From the NCBI RefSeq assembly GCF_026213295.1, contig NC_079434.1:8517357-8581356 (forward strand): 64,000 nucleotides of DNA, given 5' to 3'. The translations under genes and the position numbers were made by a program. Under the pieces are notes generated by a model. That model was given only the letters and a program-made list of their open reading frames with translations, did no database searches and had not been told where the DNA came from. How positions within the stretch are numbered: the stretch's first letter is position 1; each line of letters starts with the position of its first letter. This stretch comes from Gadus chalcogrammus (taxonomy: Eukaryota > Chordata > Actinopteri > Gadiformes > Gadidae). Positions 12,230 through 22,032 of the stretch are shown piece by piece.

Positions 12230-12559
12230 CACCATCCTCCCCACCTCCCCCCTGCACCCAACACCTCTCTAGAAGGAGGCGTTGCCCTTTCCACTGGGTC
12301 CTTCTCCTCCCTCTGGCTCCCGGGGGGATTTCCTCCTTCTGAGGCCTTGGAGGAGAACCATCAGATTCATTCTGTGGAGCCCTTTGAGGTTTTAATCAAA
12401 GCAGAGGGCCTGTTCAGCTCCACCTGCCTGGACCCACAGATACAGCAGGAAATCCTGCCGTCAAACCCCACGCTGTTTACGCGCTTCATCCACACCCCGC
12501 CCGGCCTGTCCTCCTCCCACGTCCTCTCTGCGCTCCTTTCCTGGGATAAGAGCGTATAA
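12230..12559 (+). CDS. Candidate terminal exon or pseudogene, unidentified
   Basis: Open from a TAG at 12227-12229 to a TAA at 12557-12559. The second half has coding-like composition, with frequent C or G at third positions, and includes [20 protein letters not shown] and [19 protein letters not shown] possible 3' splice site, TTTCCTCCTTCTGAG, lies at about 12329-12343. No ATG opens this frame convincingly, which would fit a last exon or a processed fragment. I do not recognise the protein and there is no clear AATAAA just downstream. A chance frame in GC-rich DNA remains possible. Confidence 0.22.
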   Translation, partial: HHPPHLPPAPNTSLEGGVALSTGSFSSLWLPGGFPPSEALEENHQIHSVEPFEVLIKAEGLFSSTCLDPQIQQEILPSNPTLFTRFIHTPPGLSSSHVLSALLSWDKSV

Positions 12560-12685
12560 ATAGGAATATGTATATTTGTGATATATGTGCTAATTACTGT
12601 GAGGATTATGTATATATTTGTATTATGTTTGAGGCTGAGATGTTGAAGGTAACATATATTATGATATGTTGTGCGTATGTGTTTA

Positions 12686-12839
<154 letters not shown>

Positions 12840-13017
12840 TCCTAGGATAAGATTGAGTCTAAATCTAATCCGATTCCTATGGCATAATTATCATATTTTT
12901 GCATATTTTGACAATATTAATTGAGCATATCAGGGTTTCCCACAGCTGTCTTTATGAGAGGCACAGAGCCTCCGCTAAATAACCGACCGCCTGTACTATG
13001 AAGTTATTCATATAATT

Positions 13018-14530
13018 CATCATAAGGTAGCGTCCTCTGGGGGAGAGGGTTGCCTTATACGACTAAAAAACCAAAGATCTCCAACCCTCTCTCTCCAGGG
13101 CCGCCGTTCTCGCACACTTTCCACTCGTCTCCACTATCTCTTCTACGTCGTTCTTCCACACTCTCCTTGGTCTTCCTCTACCTCTCCTTCCATCTACATA
13201 GCCATCAAATAGGAATCATTCCAGCCTGTCCGCCCGGCGCCCGAATCATATGGCCAAAGTATCTGAGCTTGCTTTTGTTTATGATGCTCAGAAGACTTCG
13301 ACCCCATACGTCGGAGTATGGTTTCATTTGTGATGTGTTCCACCCATGAGACCCTTAGGATCCTCCGGTAGAACCACATCTCAAATGCGTTGATAGAGTC
13401 TCTGTCCTCTTTTCTCATGGACCACGTCTCACATGCATACGTAAAAACTGCGAAAAAAAAATGAGAATCTGTTACCGAGTGAGAATTCAAATTGTGCCCG
13501 GACGTCTTCATTGGCAAGCTTATCATCAACCTGGAAACGTGGTGCCCTTCTGGGCTTATTCAGTTTCGTAAGACGCATTCTCAGCTTAGCAACAAGTAGG
13601 ATGTGGTCACTATCGATGTCAGCTCCTGGGTACGAACGGCAGTCAAGTATCCCATTAGGCCACCTCTTCTCTACCAGTATGTAGTCAATTTGATTTCTAT
13701 AGCGGTCACCGGGCGACTTCCACGTATACTTTCTTCTGTTGTGGTGTTAAAACAAAGTATTGGACGCTACAAAGCCATTGCTTTCACAGAAGTCGTATAA
13801 TCTCTCTCCGGCATCGCTCATCTCGCCGAGACCATGTGCGCCAACGCTTTCTCCATTTCTAGCGTTTCCCAGTTTCGCGTTAAAGACTCCCATGATTATC
13901 ACACAGTCGCCCCTTTGGATATCTTCCGGTATTCCTTCCAGTTGCTGGAAAAATCTTTCAATCTCTTCTGCGTCCGCACTCGTAGTGGGAGCATAACAAG
14001 ATATGAAGGTAACTGGGAAAGGTGAGGCATCCAGCCTCAGTGTCATCAATCTGTCACTCACGCATCTGTAGCTCCTCACACTACCAACAGACATTTCAGC
14101 TATATAGAAGCCGACTCCACTTCTCCCTCCTTTCTCGCTGCCTAAATAGTAAATTCTTCCTCCGCTCACCGTTGCGAAATCACAGACTCCCTTCCATCTA
14201 GTCTCACAGATGGCCAGTACCGCAGTCCCTGACTTCATCATCTGTTCCTCCAACATTCTTGTTTTACCAACCGGCGTCGTTGTTCTAACATTCCACGTAC
14301 CAACCGTCAACATCGTTCTCAGGCTCGCAGGTCTCCGTCCTTTCGCACAAATAATATCAGTCCTAGTAGGATCATCATGTTGATACGAAATTCTGATAGT
14401 CCCTTGAGCCTAATCCCCACGCATTGTAGTCGTACGAGCCAGTGGCCCCGGGGGGGCCCAACCACTGACAAGGGGCACTAGTAGGTGTACAAGGCGACGA
14501 GCCTGGCATCCCCAGCCGCCGACAAGATAA
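13018..14530 (-). mobile_element. RTE-clade LINE relic with internal deletion
   Basis: Reading the minus strand, the order is a 5' region, an AP-type endonuclease, the C-terminal tail of the polyprotein and a short 3' end. The 5' region (about 14530-14320) matches no gene. The endonuclease occupies 14313 down to about 13465. Sequence then jumps, near the A-run at 13452-13460, directly to a C-terminal RTE segment (ETWSMRKEDRDSINAFEMW; later LLSIINKSKLRYFGHMIR in a shifted frame; then GRGRPRRVWKNDVEEIVE) that ends at a TAG at 13063-13065. The reverse-transcriptase core is therefore missing. Order and motifs follow RTE/BovB-like LINEs, the group behind 'craniofacial development protein 2-like' annotations. 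The subfamily is not determined. Confidence 0.88.
13747..14313 (-). pseudogene. RTE LINE endonuclease domain, degenerate
   Basis: A 188-codon frame begins MLTVGTWNVRT, the usual start of the RTE endonuclease (Asn8 in the GTWNVRT motif). It continues with AICETRWKG (Glu37), GGRSGVGFYI and FISCYAPTT (Tyr107). The next catalytic motif, normally GDFNA, reads GVFNA here (Val143), so a key Asp is lost. A stop after NTLF breaks the frame. The rest of the domain follows in another frame just downstream (RKYTWKSPGDRYRNQIDYIL, then DSDHILLVAKLR with the catalytic SDH). In active elements this enzyme nicks target DNA for target-primed reverse transcription. This copy cannot do so. Confidence 0.88.
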
Positions 14531-14620
14531 CGGAATTCTTTGGTTTTTCATATCATATATTTTCTTGGGGGTTCAACTAGTGCAGGTGGGGCCTCCTTTC
14601 CCTTTCTGCTTGTGTTTTGT

Positions 14621-14750
14621 ATCAAAGTTTTCTTTCTTCTAGACGGGTTTCCTACCAAGGATAAAGAGCCCCGACTGCCCTTGGTTTATTATCGAAGTTT
14701 TCCTTCTTCTAGACGAGTTTCCTACCAAGGATACCGAGCCCCATCTGCCC
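14621..14750 (+). repeat. Two-copy 70-bp tandem duplication
   Basis: ATCAAAGTTTTCTTTCTTCT at 14621 recurs as ATCGAAGTTTTCCTTCTTCT at 14691. The following TAGACGAGTTTCCTACC-like block is also repeated. It lies just outside the 5' end of the RTE relic, so it may be older host sequence or part of a longer LINE 5' region. Confidence 0.85.
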
Positions 14751-14778
14751 AGGGATGCAGTTTAACGTCATACCAGGA

Positions 14779-14822
14779 CCCAGTATAATACACTATAGAC
14801 CCAATATAATACACTATAATTA
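14779..14822 (+). repeat. Two-copy 21-bp tandem repeat
   Basis: GACCCAGTATAATACACTATA is followed directly by GACCCAATATAATACACTATA, giving one substitution in 21 bases. Confidence 0.85.
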
Positions 14823-14988
14823 ATATAATCCATCTGTGAAATATAACCGTGACTGGTCTCTGTCTCAAGTTCGAGCTCAGATTGGTCTGGTCTATGCACG
14901 GTATTCACATCTGATCAGGACAAAACCTTGCTAATATTAAAGTTACTGCTTGTTTGTTCGGGTAACACCATAACTGTCTTGCCACTGG

Positions 14989-15315
14989 AGGCTAGCCTAG
15001 GTAGCCCCGCCCATTCTTCCGGAGAATTGAGTTCCCTCTGCACAAGGGCCTGGAGAAGAGCAACATATTTATTTCTGCTTCGGATACGTTTTTGCTGGAG
15101 CCAATTACTGAGCTGGCTTTTCCCCTTGGCGCGCTATTGGCTGGTTTAACAAAATGATGACAGGGAAGCGACGGCAAGCAGCCAATCGCGTACAGAGTCA
15201 GTTGAACTAGGCCCGTTGATCACGCCTCTTGTGCTGTAGAAAATGACGGCAGCTTACCCAGACCAACGTGCAATCTACGATTGGCTTGGTCTGGTAATAG
15301 CCAGGCTAAGCGGAG
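14989..15315. mobile_element. MITE-like repeat, about 325 bp
   Basis: The left end reads GGCTAGCCTAGGTAGCCCCG. The right end, reversed and complemented, reads GCTTAGCCTGGCTATTACC, giving imperfect terminal inverted repeats around TAGCCT. GGAG is found just outside both ends and may be part of a short target duplication. The interior has no open frame, and the composition (GCCCCGCCCA, CCAATCGCG) resembles teleost non-autonomous DNA elements. The boundaries are approximate. Confidence 0.45.
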
Positions 15316-15603
15316 GCCTGTATTTGATGTCATCCACGATGACCCAGTCTCTCATTTGCCCAATTACATTGTAATTTCTGGAACTCGATGCGGCCAGCTA
15401 GATATCTAGACTTATCCATGCAGCGAAAAAGGATGTGCGGTCACGTGATCAGGATGGTCTCAAGGCTAGATCATCAATAAATTGCATCGATAATAGGGAT
15501 GGGCATTCGATTAAGTTGTCTTAGTCGATCGTGGGGAGAATTAACGATCAATTAGTCGATTAATCGTTAGTTCAGGCCAAGTATAACAGCACCGGGACTT
15601 TTA

Positions 15604-15678
15604 ACTATTCTATTCAATTTTATTTGTATAGCCCTTAATCACCATTACAGTCTCAAAGGGCTTAACAGGCCAAATATT
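15604..15678 (-). mobile_element. Nested high-copy repeat 3' end
   Basis: Reverse-complemented, the block reads AATATTTGGCCTGTTAAGCC followed by CTTTGAGACTGTAATGGTG and ends in a (T)TGAAT-type tail. It matches the repeat at 25771-25997 almost base for base over about 70 bases. It lies inside the hAT element, so it was either carried by it or inserted later. Confidence 0.75.
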
Positions 15679-16397
15679 TATGTTAAACTATACACTATAA
15701 ACTACACGTGTATCACTCCGCTGTTTACGTTCTGCTAGCTAGTGTGTGTGTTGCTTTGCAACAGTTCAGTCCCAGTCGCGGATCCATTTTTTGTTGGCGG
15801 TGCCAAATAAATCATTAAATAAACAATCAAATGTTAACTAATTAATGGTGCTTGTAGAACTGGTGTATAAAAGCAATATCACACTTGAGGTCGTGCTGTT
15901 GTAGTGAATATCAGCACATGCTGTCATTATCTTCGGCACAATCACAGCCGTGCTGATACAACGCACTCCCTCTCGTGTGATATTGCTTAAGTATTTATAT
16001 GCTATATTCACAATGAAATAAATACAAAAACAGTGTGTATTCCCCAATGGAATCTTTATTATTAGGTGAACAACTCAGTTGAACCAGATCCGTTAATAGT
16101 TATGCGCTACTCTGCTCTAAGCAACGGAGCCTGCAGCTTGAAGCCGGTGGTCATAAACATAACTAAAACTAAAGACAACCATAGTTTCTTCCCAAAATAA
16201 TAACAATAATAATATAAAAAAAACAATCATGTTATAACTTAACCAAAAATATATTATACTTAATTTGGACAGGTTTTGCCAAATGTAACGCAAAAGAAAA
16301 AAAAAAGGTAGAGAAATAAGGGTGAGAACAAAGAATTAGGCTTAGTAACAAAGCTTCTGAAAATAGAACCAGTAACTCGCACAACTTCAGCACCAGT

Positions 16398-16547
16398 CTA
16401 CGGATTTTTGTTCAGAAAGATGAGCATGTTGACATGCTCTGGGGTCAGACGCAACTGCAGCCTGGTGTCCGTCAGTCCAGCCGCCGAAAACACCTGCTCT
16501 GAGGGGGCCGACGTTTCCGTGATGCACAAATACCTCCGTGCTAACTT
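16398..16547 (-). pseudogene. hAT transposase dimerization domain, C-terminal relic
   Basis: A 50-codon minus-strand frame starts KLARRYLCITETSAPSE and ends MLIFLNKNP followed by TAG. This matches the conserved C-terminal hAT dimerization region, where family members typically read KLA-[RK]-YLC-[IV]-PATS-x-PSER-VFS. Here the Arg of PSER is Gln (PSEQ). The domain lets hAT transposases oligomerise. The preceding residues (PWWK-like) are in another frame, and the catalytic RNase-H fold and BED zinc finger are absent, so this is a remnant. Confidence 0.9.
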
Positions 16548-16744
16548 GGCAAGGCGGGGGAACAACTTTCCACCAGCCTGTAGGGGTGCAATCCAGGGGC
16601 TCAGAAAGTTCTTTATTTCTGCTTCGATGCCAACCTCGCCTTGAGTGGTAGGCCTGTAGTGCTCCCCAAGAAGTCATTTTTTAAATCATAATGGTCCAAC
16701 ACCAGACTTCGCAATGGCCTCGTCCGCTTCATGATTTCTTTTGA

Positions 16745-16930
16745 AATACATTGCGTGTTCTAATATCCATACTATCCGTACTTACTAGCGTAAGTTTGAG
16801 TACGTAGGGCGTTCCGATTCAGATCGGCCGAAAATAAATGTACTGAAAGGACCCGGATGGTGTACTCAAATCGCGAAGTGTGTGGCGATGTACACTTTTC
16901 GTACTCAACGGCAGCCATCTTAGCTACATA
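16745..16930. mobile_element. Possible nested repeat within the hAT element
   Basis: The stretch with ATCCATACTATCCGTACTTA and GTACGTAGGGCGTTCC resembles a separate teleost short repeat by composition and by its paired TACG-rich segments. Limits and family are uncertain. It may simply be interior sequence of the hAT element. Confidence 0.3.
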
Positions 16931-17236
16931 GCAGAAGAGGGCGGAGCCAGGCTGAGCCAAAGTCGGCGCATTTTCCACATAGCCTGCATTTATAGTCATT
17001 TTGTAGTTTTTATAGTTTTTATTGCTTTTTATAGCTGCTAGGCGTAAAGAGTTCACCTTTCAAAGCGGGATGTTTATGCGGGGGAGGAGCCGCAAATTTA
17101 AATATTGCCCCCGTGTGGTAAAATGTTTAATTGCACACTGCATTAGTTTAATCAATGAAGAATGTAAGTAATCTACGAAATTCTTAACGATCAATTAGTC
17201 GATCGTCGATTAATCATGCCCATCCCTAATCCATAA

Positions 17237-17861
17237 AGAGAAGGTATTAGAGTTTGAATATACACATTTGAAGATACATGTGAACGCTACATTCACTTTA
17301 GTAGAACGGGAAAAATGCATTACTGACCTCTGACGGAAGCAATCATTTTCAGCATCTTCTGTTTTGAATGAGCTGTTGTTGACACAGTTTATATTTTACT
17401 ATTTTGCATAAACTTTAATGGTTTCAAATAAAGAAGACCAAGTCAATCTTCCACCCTCAGAAAAAAAACGTTGCATAACTTAGAGACCGTCTATTACAAA
17501 CGCTGAATTTATCGTCAGGAAGAGACTTAGACAGACGATGTTGACCACATGTCTTTCTATTGAAGCTTAGAAGTCACCCCTTTAAAAAATATATAGATAA
17601 AACAATTATATATATATACACGTATAAAGTGTTTTATATAAAATGTTATATTAGACCCTAACTCAGAGTGGCCAACTGAAAAAGTGACCAGAATGGTGGA
17701 ACCAGATTACCCCGAGATCTCATTATGGTGTTCTGATTGGCCACCGCAGGGGTGTGTGGGCAGGTATGATTGACAGTTCGGAGGTTCTTTCAGGGCGACA
17801 TCACATTTAAAATGGCTTCTGTTGGCGTTGTCTTTATCAGCGCTCAGTCTTTGAGCGGTCA
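17237..17861. other. No recognised feature
   Basis: AT-rich unique sequence. Short AT repeats occur at about 17609-17625. Confidence 0.45.
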
Positions 17862-18068
17862 CATCCTATCTCGCTCAACCTTTCATTCTCTCTCTCTGTC
17901 TGTGTGTTTATCAACCTCTTTCTCTACTCCTTTTTGGCAACCTCTATCTCACTCTTAACCTCCAGCCTTTTCTCTCTCTACCTCTATATATTAATCTCAT
18001 AAACTCTACCTTTCTCTCTCTCGCTCACCTCTGTCTTTTACCGCAACGTCTCTCTATCTCTGACACAG
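17862..18068 (+). repeat. Polypyrimidine (CT-rich) tract
   Basis: About 200 bases strongly biased to C and T (TCTCTCTCTGTCTG, TTTCTCTCTCTCGCTC). It ends ATCTCTGACACAG, which is a good 3' splice-site match, so it may be intronic sequence just upstream of an exon or simply a degenerate microsatellite. Confidence 0.6.
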
Positions 18069-18127
18069 GTATGGCAGCGGGGCCCCTAGCTATGAGGACC
18101 CAATGGAGGCCAGTCCAGGCACATGAT
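18069..18127 (+). CDS. Candidate short terminal exon, unidentified
   Basis: Directly after a long polypyrimidine tract and a CACAG acceptor, the frame reads YGSGAPSYEDPMEASPGT and ends in TGA. Acidic and Pro/Ser-rich composition is plausible for a protein C-terminus. I found no matching upstream exon, no recognisable family, and the peptide is too short to judge by codon use. It rests mainly on the splice-site context. Confidence 0.15.
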
Positions 18128-20446
18128 TGAGTCCATGGTTATCATGAATAGAAAACAGCAGCCTGCAGGAATCCTGGGACCAAATATATCATTATTGTTC
18201 TTATTAGTCTTAGTATTGTTATTGTGAACTGTTGTGTGTTTTGCTTTTATCCGGCAGTGCTGGTAGTAAGAGAAATGTCCTCAAAACGTAAACAAATAGT
18301 ATTTCATAAATACTTTTTATTCATAAAAATTGCACATTAGTAGCCTACTCTTGGTGTACAGCAAACAGAGCGACGCACTGTTGTCTTTCGATCATAAAGC
18401 ATACTTGTGTATGCTCAATGCAACACTTTTCAGCGTCTACTTTGTCGTAAAGCTCTAACATCGTATCCAATCATTACTCGGTGAAGTGTCTGAGAAGTTA
18501 AATGGAATGACGTCGTCCCTTCAGACGGAGCGCTATGAAGAGGAGCGCCGAGTTGACGAGCTCATGCGCTACGCTAAATCTATTCTAGACCCTGGACCCC
18601 CCCCGCGGTTCACAAACAAGTCAATTCATATCGGAAATCTTTTTTTTTTCTGTTTTTATTTTGCTACCGCAGCAACGCGTCGTCAGACTAACGAGCAGCG
18701 ACCCGGCGCTTTGTGCCTCACCACTGATGGAAGACGGCACGCCATTCTCTTTGTGCTCAGAGAGATATGGATCGCAACGCTTTATTAATTCATCTTGTTG
18801 ACAATTTTACACACTTTGAAAAAAGGCGTGGGTTGGAGAGTGTTCTCTGTCATGGCGTGTACCGTGGCAGCATGTGTGTTTATATATGGACTTGAATGCT
18901 GCGACTATGAGCTAATCAAAGAGACTTCACCCATCACGGTTAGAGTCCCAGAGACGCTACGCGTTATTGTCTGCATCCACTGTAAATATATGAGATCACA
19001 AAAGCACCTTTACTCACTTTTTTTTATGATATTATATTTTGGTTTATTCCTTTTTATGTTTGGCTTCACGTTTTTTATTTTTGTGACGATCTCTCTGGCT
19101 CACCTTCGCACACTTTTATTTTGTGTTTTTATTTTCTGATGTCCTTTTGTGACAGCAGAAAATACAAGATGGACTATGCGGCATAAACAAACAGTGAACT
19201 TCTGATTGTGTCACCTGTAAACCACTTTACCAACATTAGACTAACTTATTGTAGAACGTTTCCTTCCAACCAGGTTTAATCCAGTTCAAACTGGACTTTG
19301 AGGAGTGTCTGGGTGCGAGTGAGATGCCTGGTTGAGAGAGGGACAACATTAAGCGCCTGAGGGGCAAGGTGTCAGATTTAGTCACTATGTCCTCCAAATG
19401 TCCGCCAAGAGCAATTACAAGATGGACTCTTGTATTCCAGGTCCTGTCTTGTCTTGAACGGGGATGGTGAGCGGTGAGCCTATTATCAAGAAGCAGCTCC
19501 GGTTAAAGCCGAGGCGAGGTGAGCTTGAAGGACAGGATATAGCTACACACCCCCGTCCTCTGAACAAGAACTTGGACTTATGTTGCTACCAGCATTGTAC
19601 AATGATGGACCGGGGGATTGGCACCTTGAGGTTGATCAGCTTGTTATGATCCAGAGACATTTATATTCATATCTAGTAGTTGAAACCACTGTCATGCTTA
19701 ACCACATCAAAAACATAGTAGTCCTCATGCTATTTATTATGTATTAGTCTTAAGCGTAAAGTGAAGAATGAAGAATGTTATATTTCGGCATTTGTTAAAA
19801 TCAACATATGTTTTTGTATTTACATTTTGTCAAAAATAATAATAATGATGTTATATTTAAATACATCTATATATATATAAATATATACATATTCACTGCT
19901 CTCTACCTCTGCCACAAGTACTCCCTTATCTAAATAGCTCTTCAACTGACGCCTTTAATACTGAGCTTTTCTCGAAAGCCCTTGCTTGTACAATATTACT
20001 TATTTTTTCTTTACACTGCAAGGAAACATTAAGTCTTATGTAGAGTAAAGAGCTTTTAAAAACTCACGAGTAGCCATGGTACAAAAAAACGTGTTTGAGA
20101 AATGCGGAATAGGAAATGTGTGATAAGACAAAATGTCAGCAAACAGTTCAACATAGTTTCTGAGTTCACTTCCCGCAGATGAATATCCGCTACGTGTTAC
20201 TCCAAAGGTCATAACTAAATTGAAACAAACACTACGAGATCTCACAAGGTCAAAACATATTATTTTCAACTAAGGCTTTGCTCACAGAATAGGAAATCAG
20301 CAGCATGCCTAAATCCAGTCCGAGACGGATGATAGTAGGACACTAGGTCTATCTCTCTGAAACGTGTGCAAGGAACCCATCATCCACAAAAACACTGCTT
20401 CGTTATCAAACTATTGTTATTTTATTGTTTCATTTTTTAAACTCAC
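18128..20446. other. No recognised gene; AT-rich
   Basis: A 100-codon frame at 18486 starts with a charged stretch (ERYEEERRVDELMRYAKSIL) and then breaks down into low-complexity sequence. I do not recognise it and leave it uncalled. Short (AT) stretches occur at about 19868-19890. Confidence 0.4.
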
Positions 20447-20452
20447 TTTATT
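20447..20452 (-). promoter_or_regulatory. AATAAA hexamer after candidate terminal exon
   Basis: On the minus strand AATAAA lies about 12 bases beyond the TAG of the candidate exon at 20465-20759. That is closer to the stop than usual for a polyadenylation signal, and such hexamers are frequent by chance in AT-rich DNA. Confidence 0.2.
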
Positions 20453-20464
20453 GGCATTTTGTTC

Positions 20465-20759
20465 CTAAACCGCATTAATAGTCTTGTTTCCCATTGGCGA
20501 GCGGTCCGTAGGCCATCCGTAGCTTGGCTGCGAGCCAGGCTCTTCCATCCACCCGGATGAGGACCCTCTGAGACCAGGGGGTGCTGACATATTGTTCCCG
20601 GCGTACCCAGACGTCTGCAGCGTGGTTCGACCAGCCAGGTCAGAGTGTAGGGGGTCAGACAGGCTACAGATCAGGGGGCGCTGATCCCTCTGATCTGAAG
20701 GGGTTTGACGGAGACTTTGTGACCCGGAGGGTGAACGACCAAGTGAAGACGGAGCGCTG
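20465..20759 (-). CDS. Candidate terminal exon, unidentified
   Basis: On the minus strand, TGTAAATGTATGACAG gives a possible 3' splice site at about 20760. The open frame that follows reads PSSLGRSPSGSQSLRQTP, later NNMSAPPGLRGSSSGWMEEP and finally PMGNKTINAV before TAG. It has coding-like composition in a locally AT-rich setting, and an AATAAA lies shortly after the stop. The peptide is Ser/Pro/Gly-rich and disordered-looking, as in many receptor or regulator tails. I cannot assign a family. The frame could also start at an ATG at 20775 as a small stand-alone frame. This is the strongest of the exon candidates, though still weak. Confidence 0.28.
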
Positions 20760-20775
20760 TCATACATTTACATGA

Positions 20776-21888
20776 TTAGATTCTCTTGCCTCTTGGTCTC
20801 TCTGTGGGGGGGAAGTCACAGGTGTGCCGTTGTACAGTGTAAGGAGAGAATTGGGCAGGGGGACGGAGACAGTGGTACGTCAACGTGTCTGTACATCTCC
20901 TCTTGATGATGGTCCGGTCGTCTCTGCTGCCTTTGTGATGGACCGATTTAGCATTTTTGTAGTTTTGTGGTGTATTTGACAAACATGGCGGTGGAAGCAG
21001 TGCAGCGTGATGGGACAGGAAGAACCGCAACAGCACCCCTCACACTAATACTGATTACTTTCCAAAGCAGCACAAAGACAAAGTACGTTTTTGCGGGAGT
21101 TAATCACCATGCTGGCTTTTCCCCTTTCTCCAATTCACGTTTACATGCACGTTGAAGAACAGTTAACAAGCGTATTCAATGTGTTGACGATAAGCTCACC
21201 CAACAATAAGCGCTGAGAGAGGAAGTTGAGCCAAACAGGAAGTGTAGTTGGTGGAGAGGTACGTGTCTGAACAGCTAGCCTTGTTCCCAGGGGTCCTCAG
21301 GAGGGAGAACGCCAGGGAGTGGGTGTGGAATGGCGGCGAGAGAAAAGAAGGGACATTGTCCTTGTTGTTCTTGCTAACGTCTGTGTTAGCGTTTCACCAG
21401 GGACTGTCCACTGGTGTGCACAGCTCACAGAAAGTAAGTTCGGAATATGTGTTTCGCTATTAGGCGGTGCCAGAGCTTCACGGATGCTATCCGATAACAC
21501 TCAGCTCCCGTCCCCCAGAACGGGGAACAGCCTGCTTTTTCAGATATACACTACAGTATCAGCGCCTGTAGCATATCGCCAGACGTTATCTCCCCAACTG
21601 TATAATTAGCTAATTTATAGCGGTAGCAGTGGTAGCAACCTTCACTAAGTGATGCTCATTAACGTCTATCAGGCTGTAGTTAACATTTAATTATCAACAC
21701 CCTACTTATGATTATATCTTGGAGCGCTGTGTTAGATCTTTTATGTCTAAGAGTTATCATTATGGCTTGGTCTTTAACACACTGCATGGATTTCTCCCAT
21801 ATTTAGGAATACGACCCTCTGTTCGTTTTTGTACGGGCAACCTCAGGCCGGTTTCTACAAGCCATGTCTTTCATTGAAAGATATTCTT
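20776..21888. other. No recognised feature
   Basis: Unique sequence with overlapping short frames on both strands near 21248-21609. None shows a recognisable motif. Confidence 0.4.
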
Positions 21889-22032
21889 GTCAGGGTGTTA
21901 GATTCACAGGTTCAAGGTTCGATTCCCAATCCCCACAGTCTCCTTGTAGGCCCCCTTAAGAAAGATGTCCGCAGCCTTACCTAATCCATAATGATGTATC
22001 TGAATTGACCGTGTGTTGCTTTGGATAATATT
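21889..22032 (+). mobile_element. tRNA-derived SINE, diverged
   Basis: B-box-like GGTTCGATTCCC within GGTTCAAGGTTCGATTCCC, then CCCACAGTCTCCTTGTAGG, and at the 3' side GTGTTGCTTTGGATAATAT, the SINE-tail core. The order matches the copy at 11559-11736. Confidence 0.65.

Larger units (their letters stand above)
15494..17228 (-). mobile_element. Non-autonomous hAT transposon with 8-bp TSD
   Basis: The ends are inverted: TAGGGATGGGCAT at 15494 and ATGCCCATCCCTA ending at 17228. Subterminal blocks are also inverted relatives (ACGATCAATTAGTCGATTAA at 15543 and the TTAACGATCAATTAGTCGAT block near 17183). Immediately outside lie ATCGATAA (15486-15493) and ATCCATAA (17229-17236), an 8-bp direct repeat with one mismatch, the target-site length expected of hAT elements. 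The only coding relic is a transposase C-terminus on the minus strand. At 1,735 bp with other repeats nested inside, the element cannot move by itself. Confidence 0.88.

Noticed and set aside
18486..18788. 100-codon frame with a charged N-terminal stretch
   Set aside because: The charged part is short, the rest runs through a poly-T stretch and low-complexity sequence, and no family is recognised.
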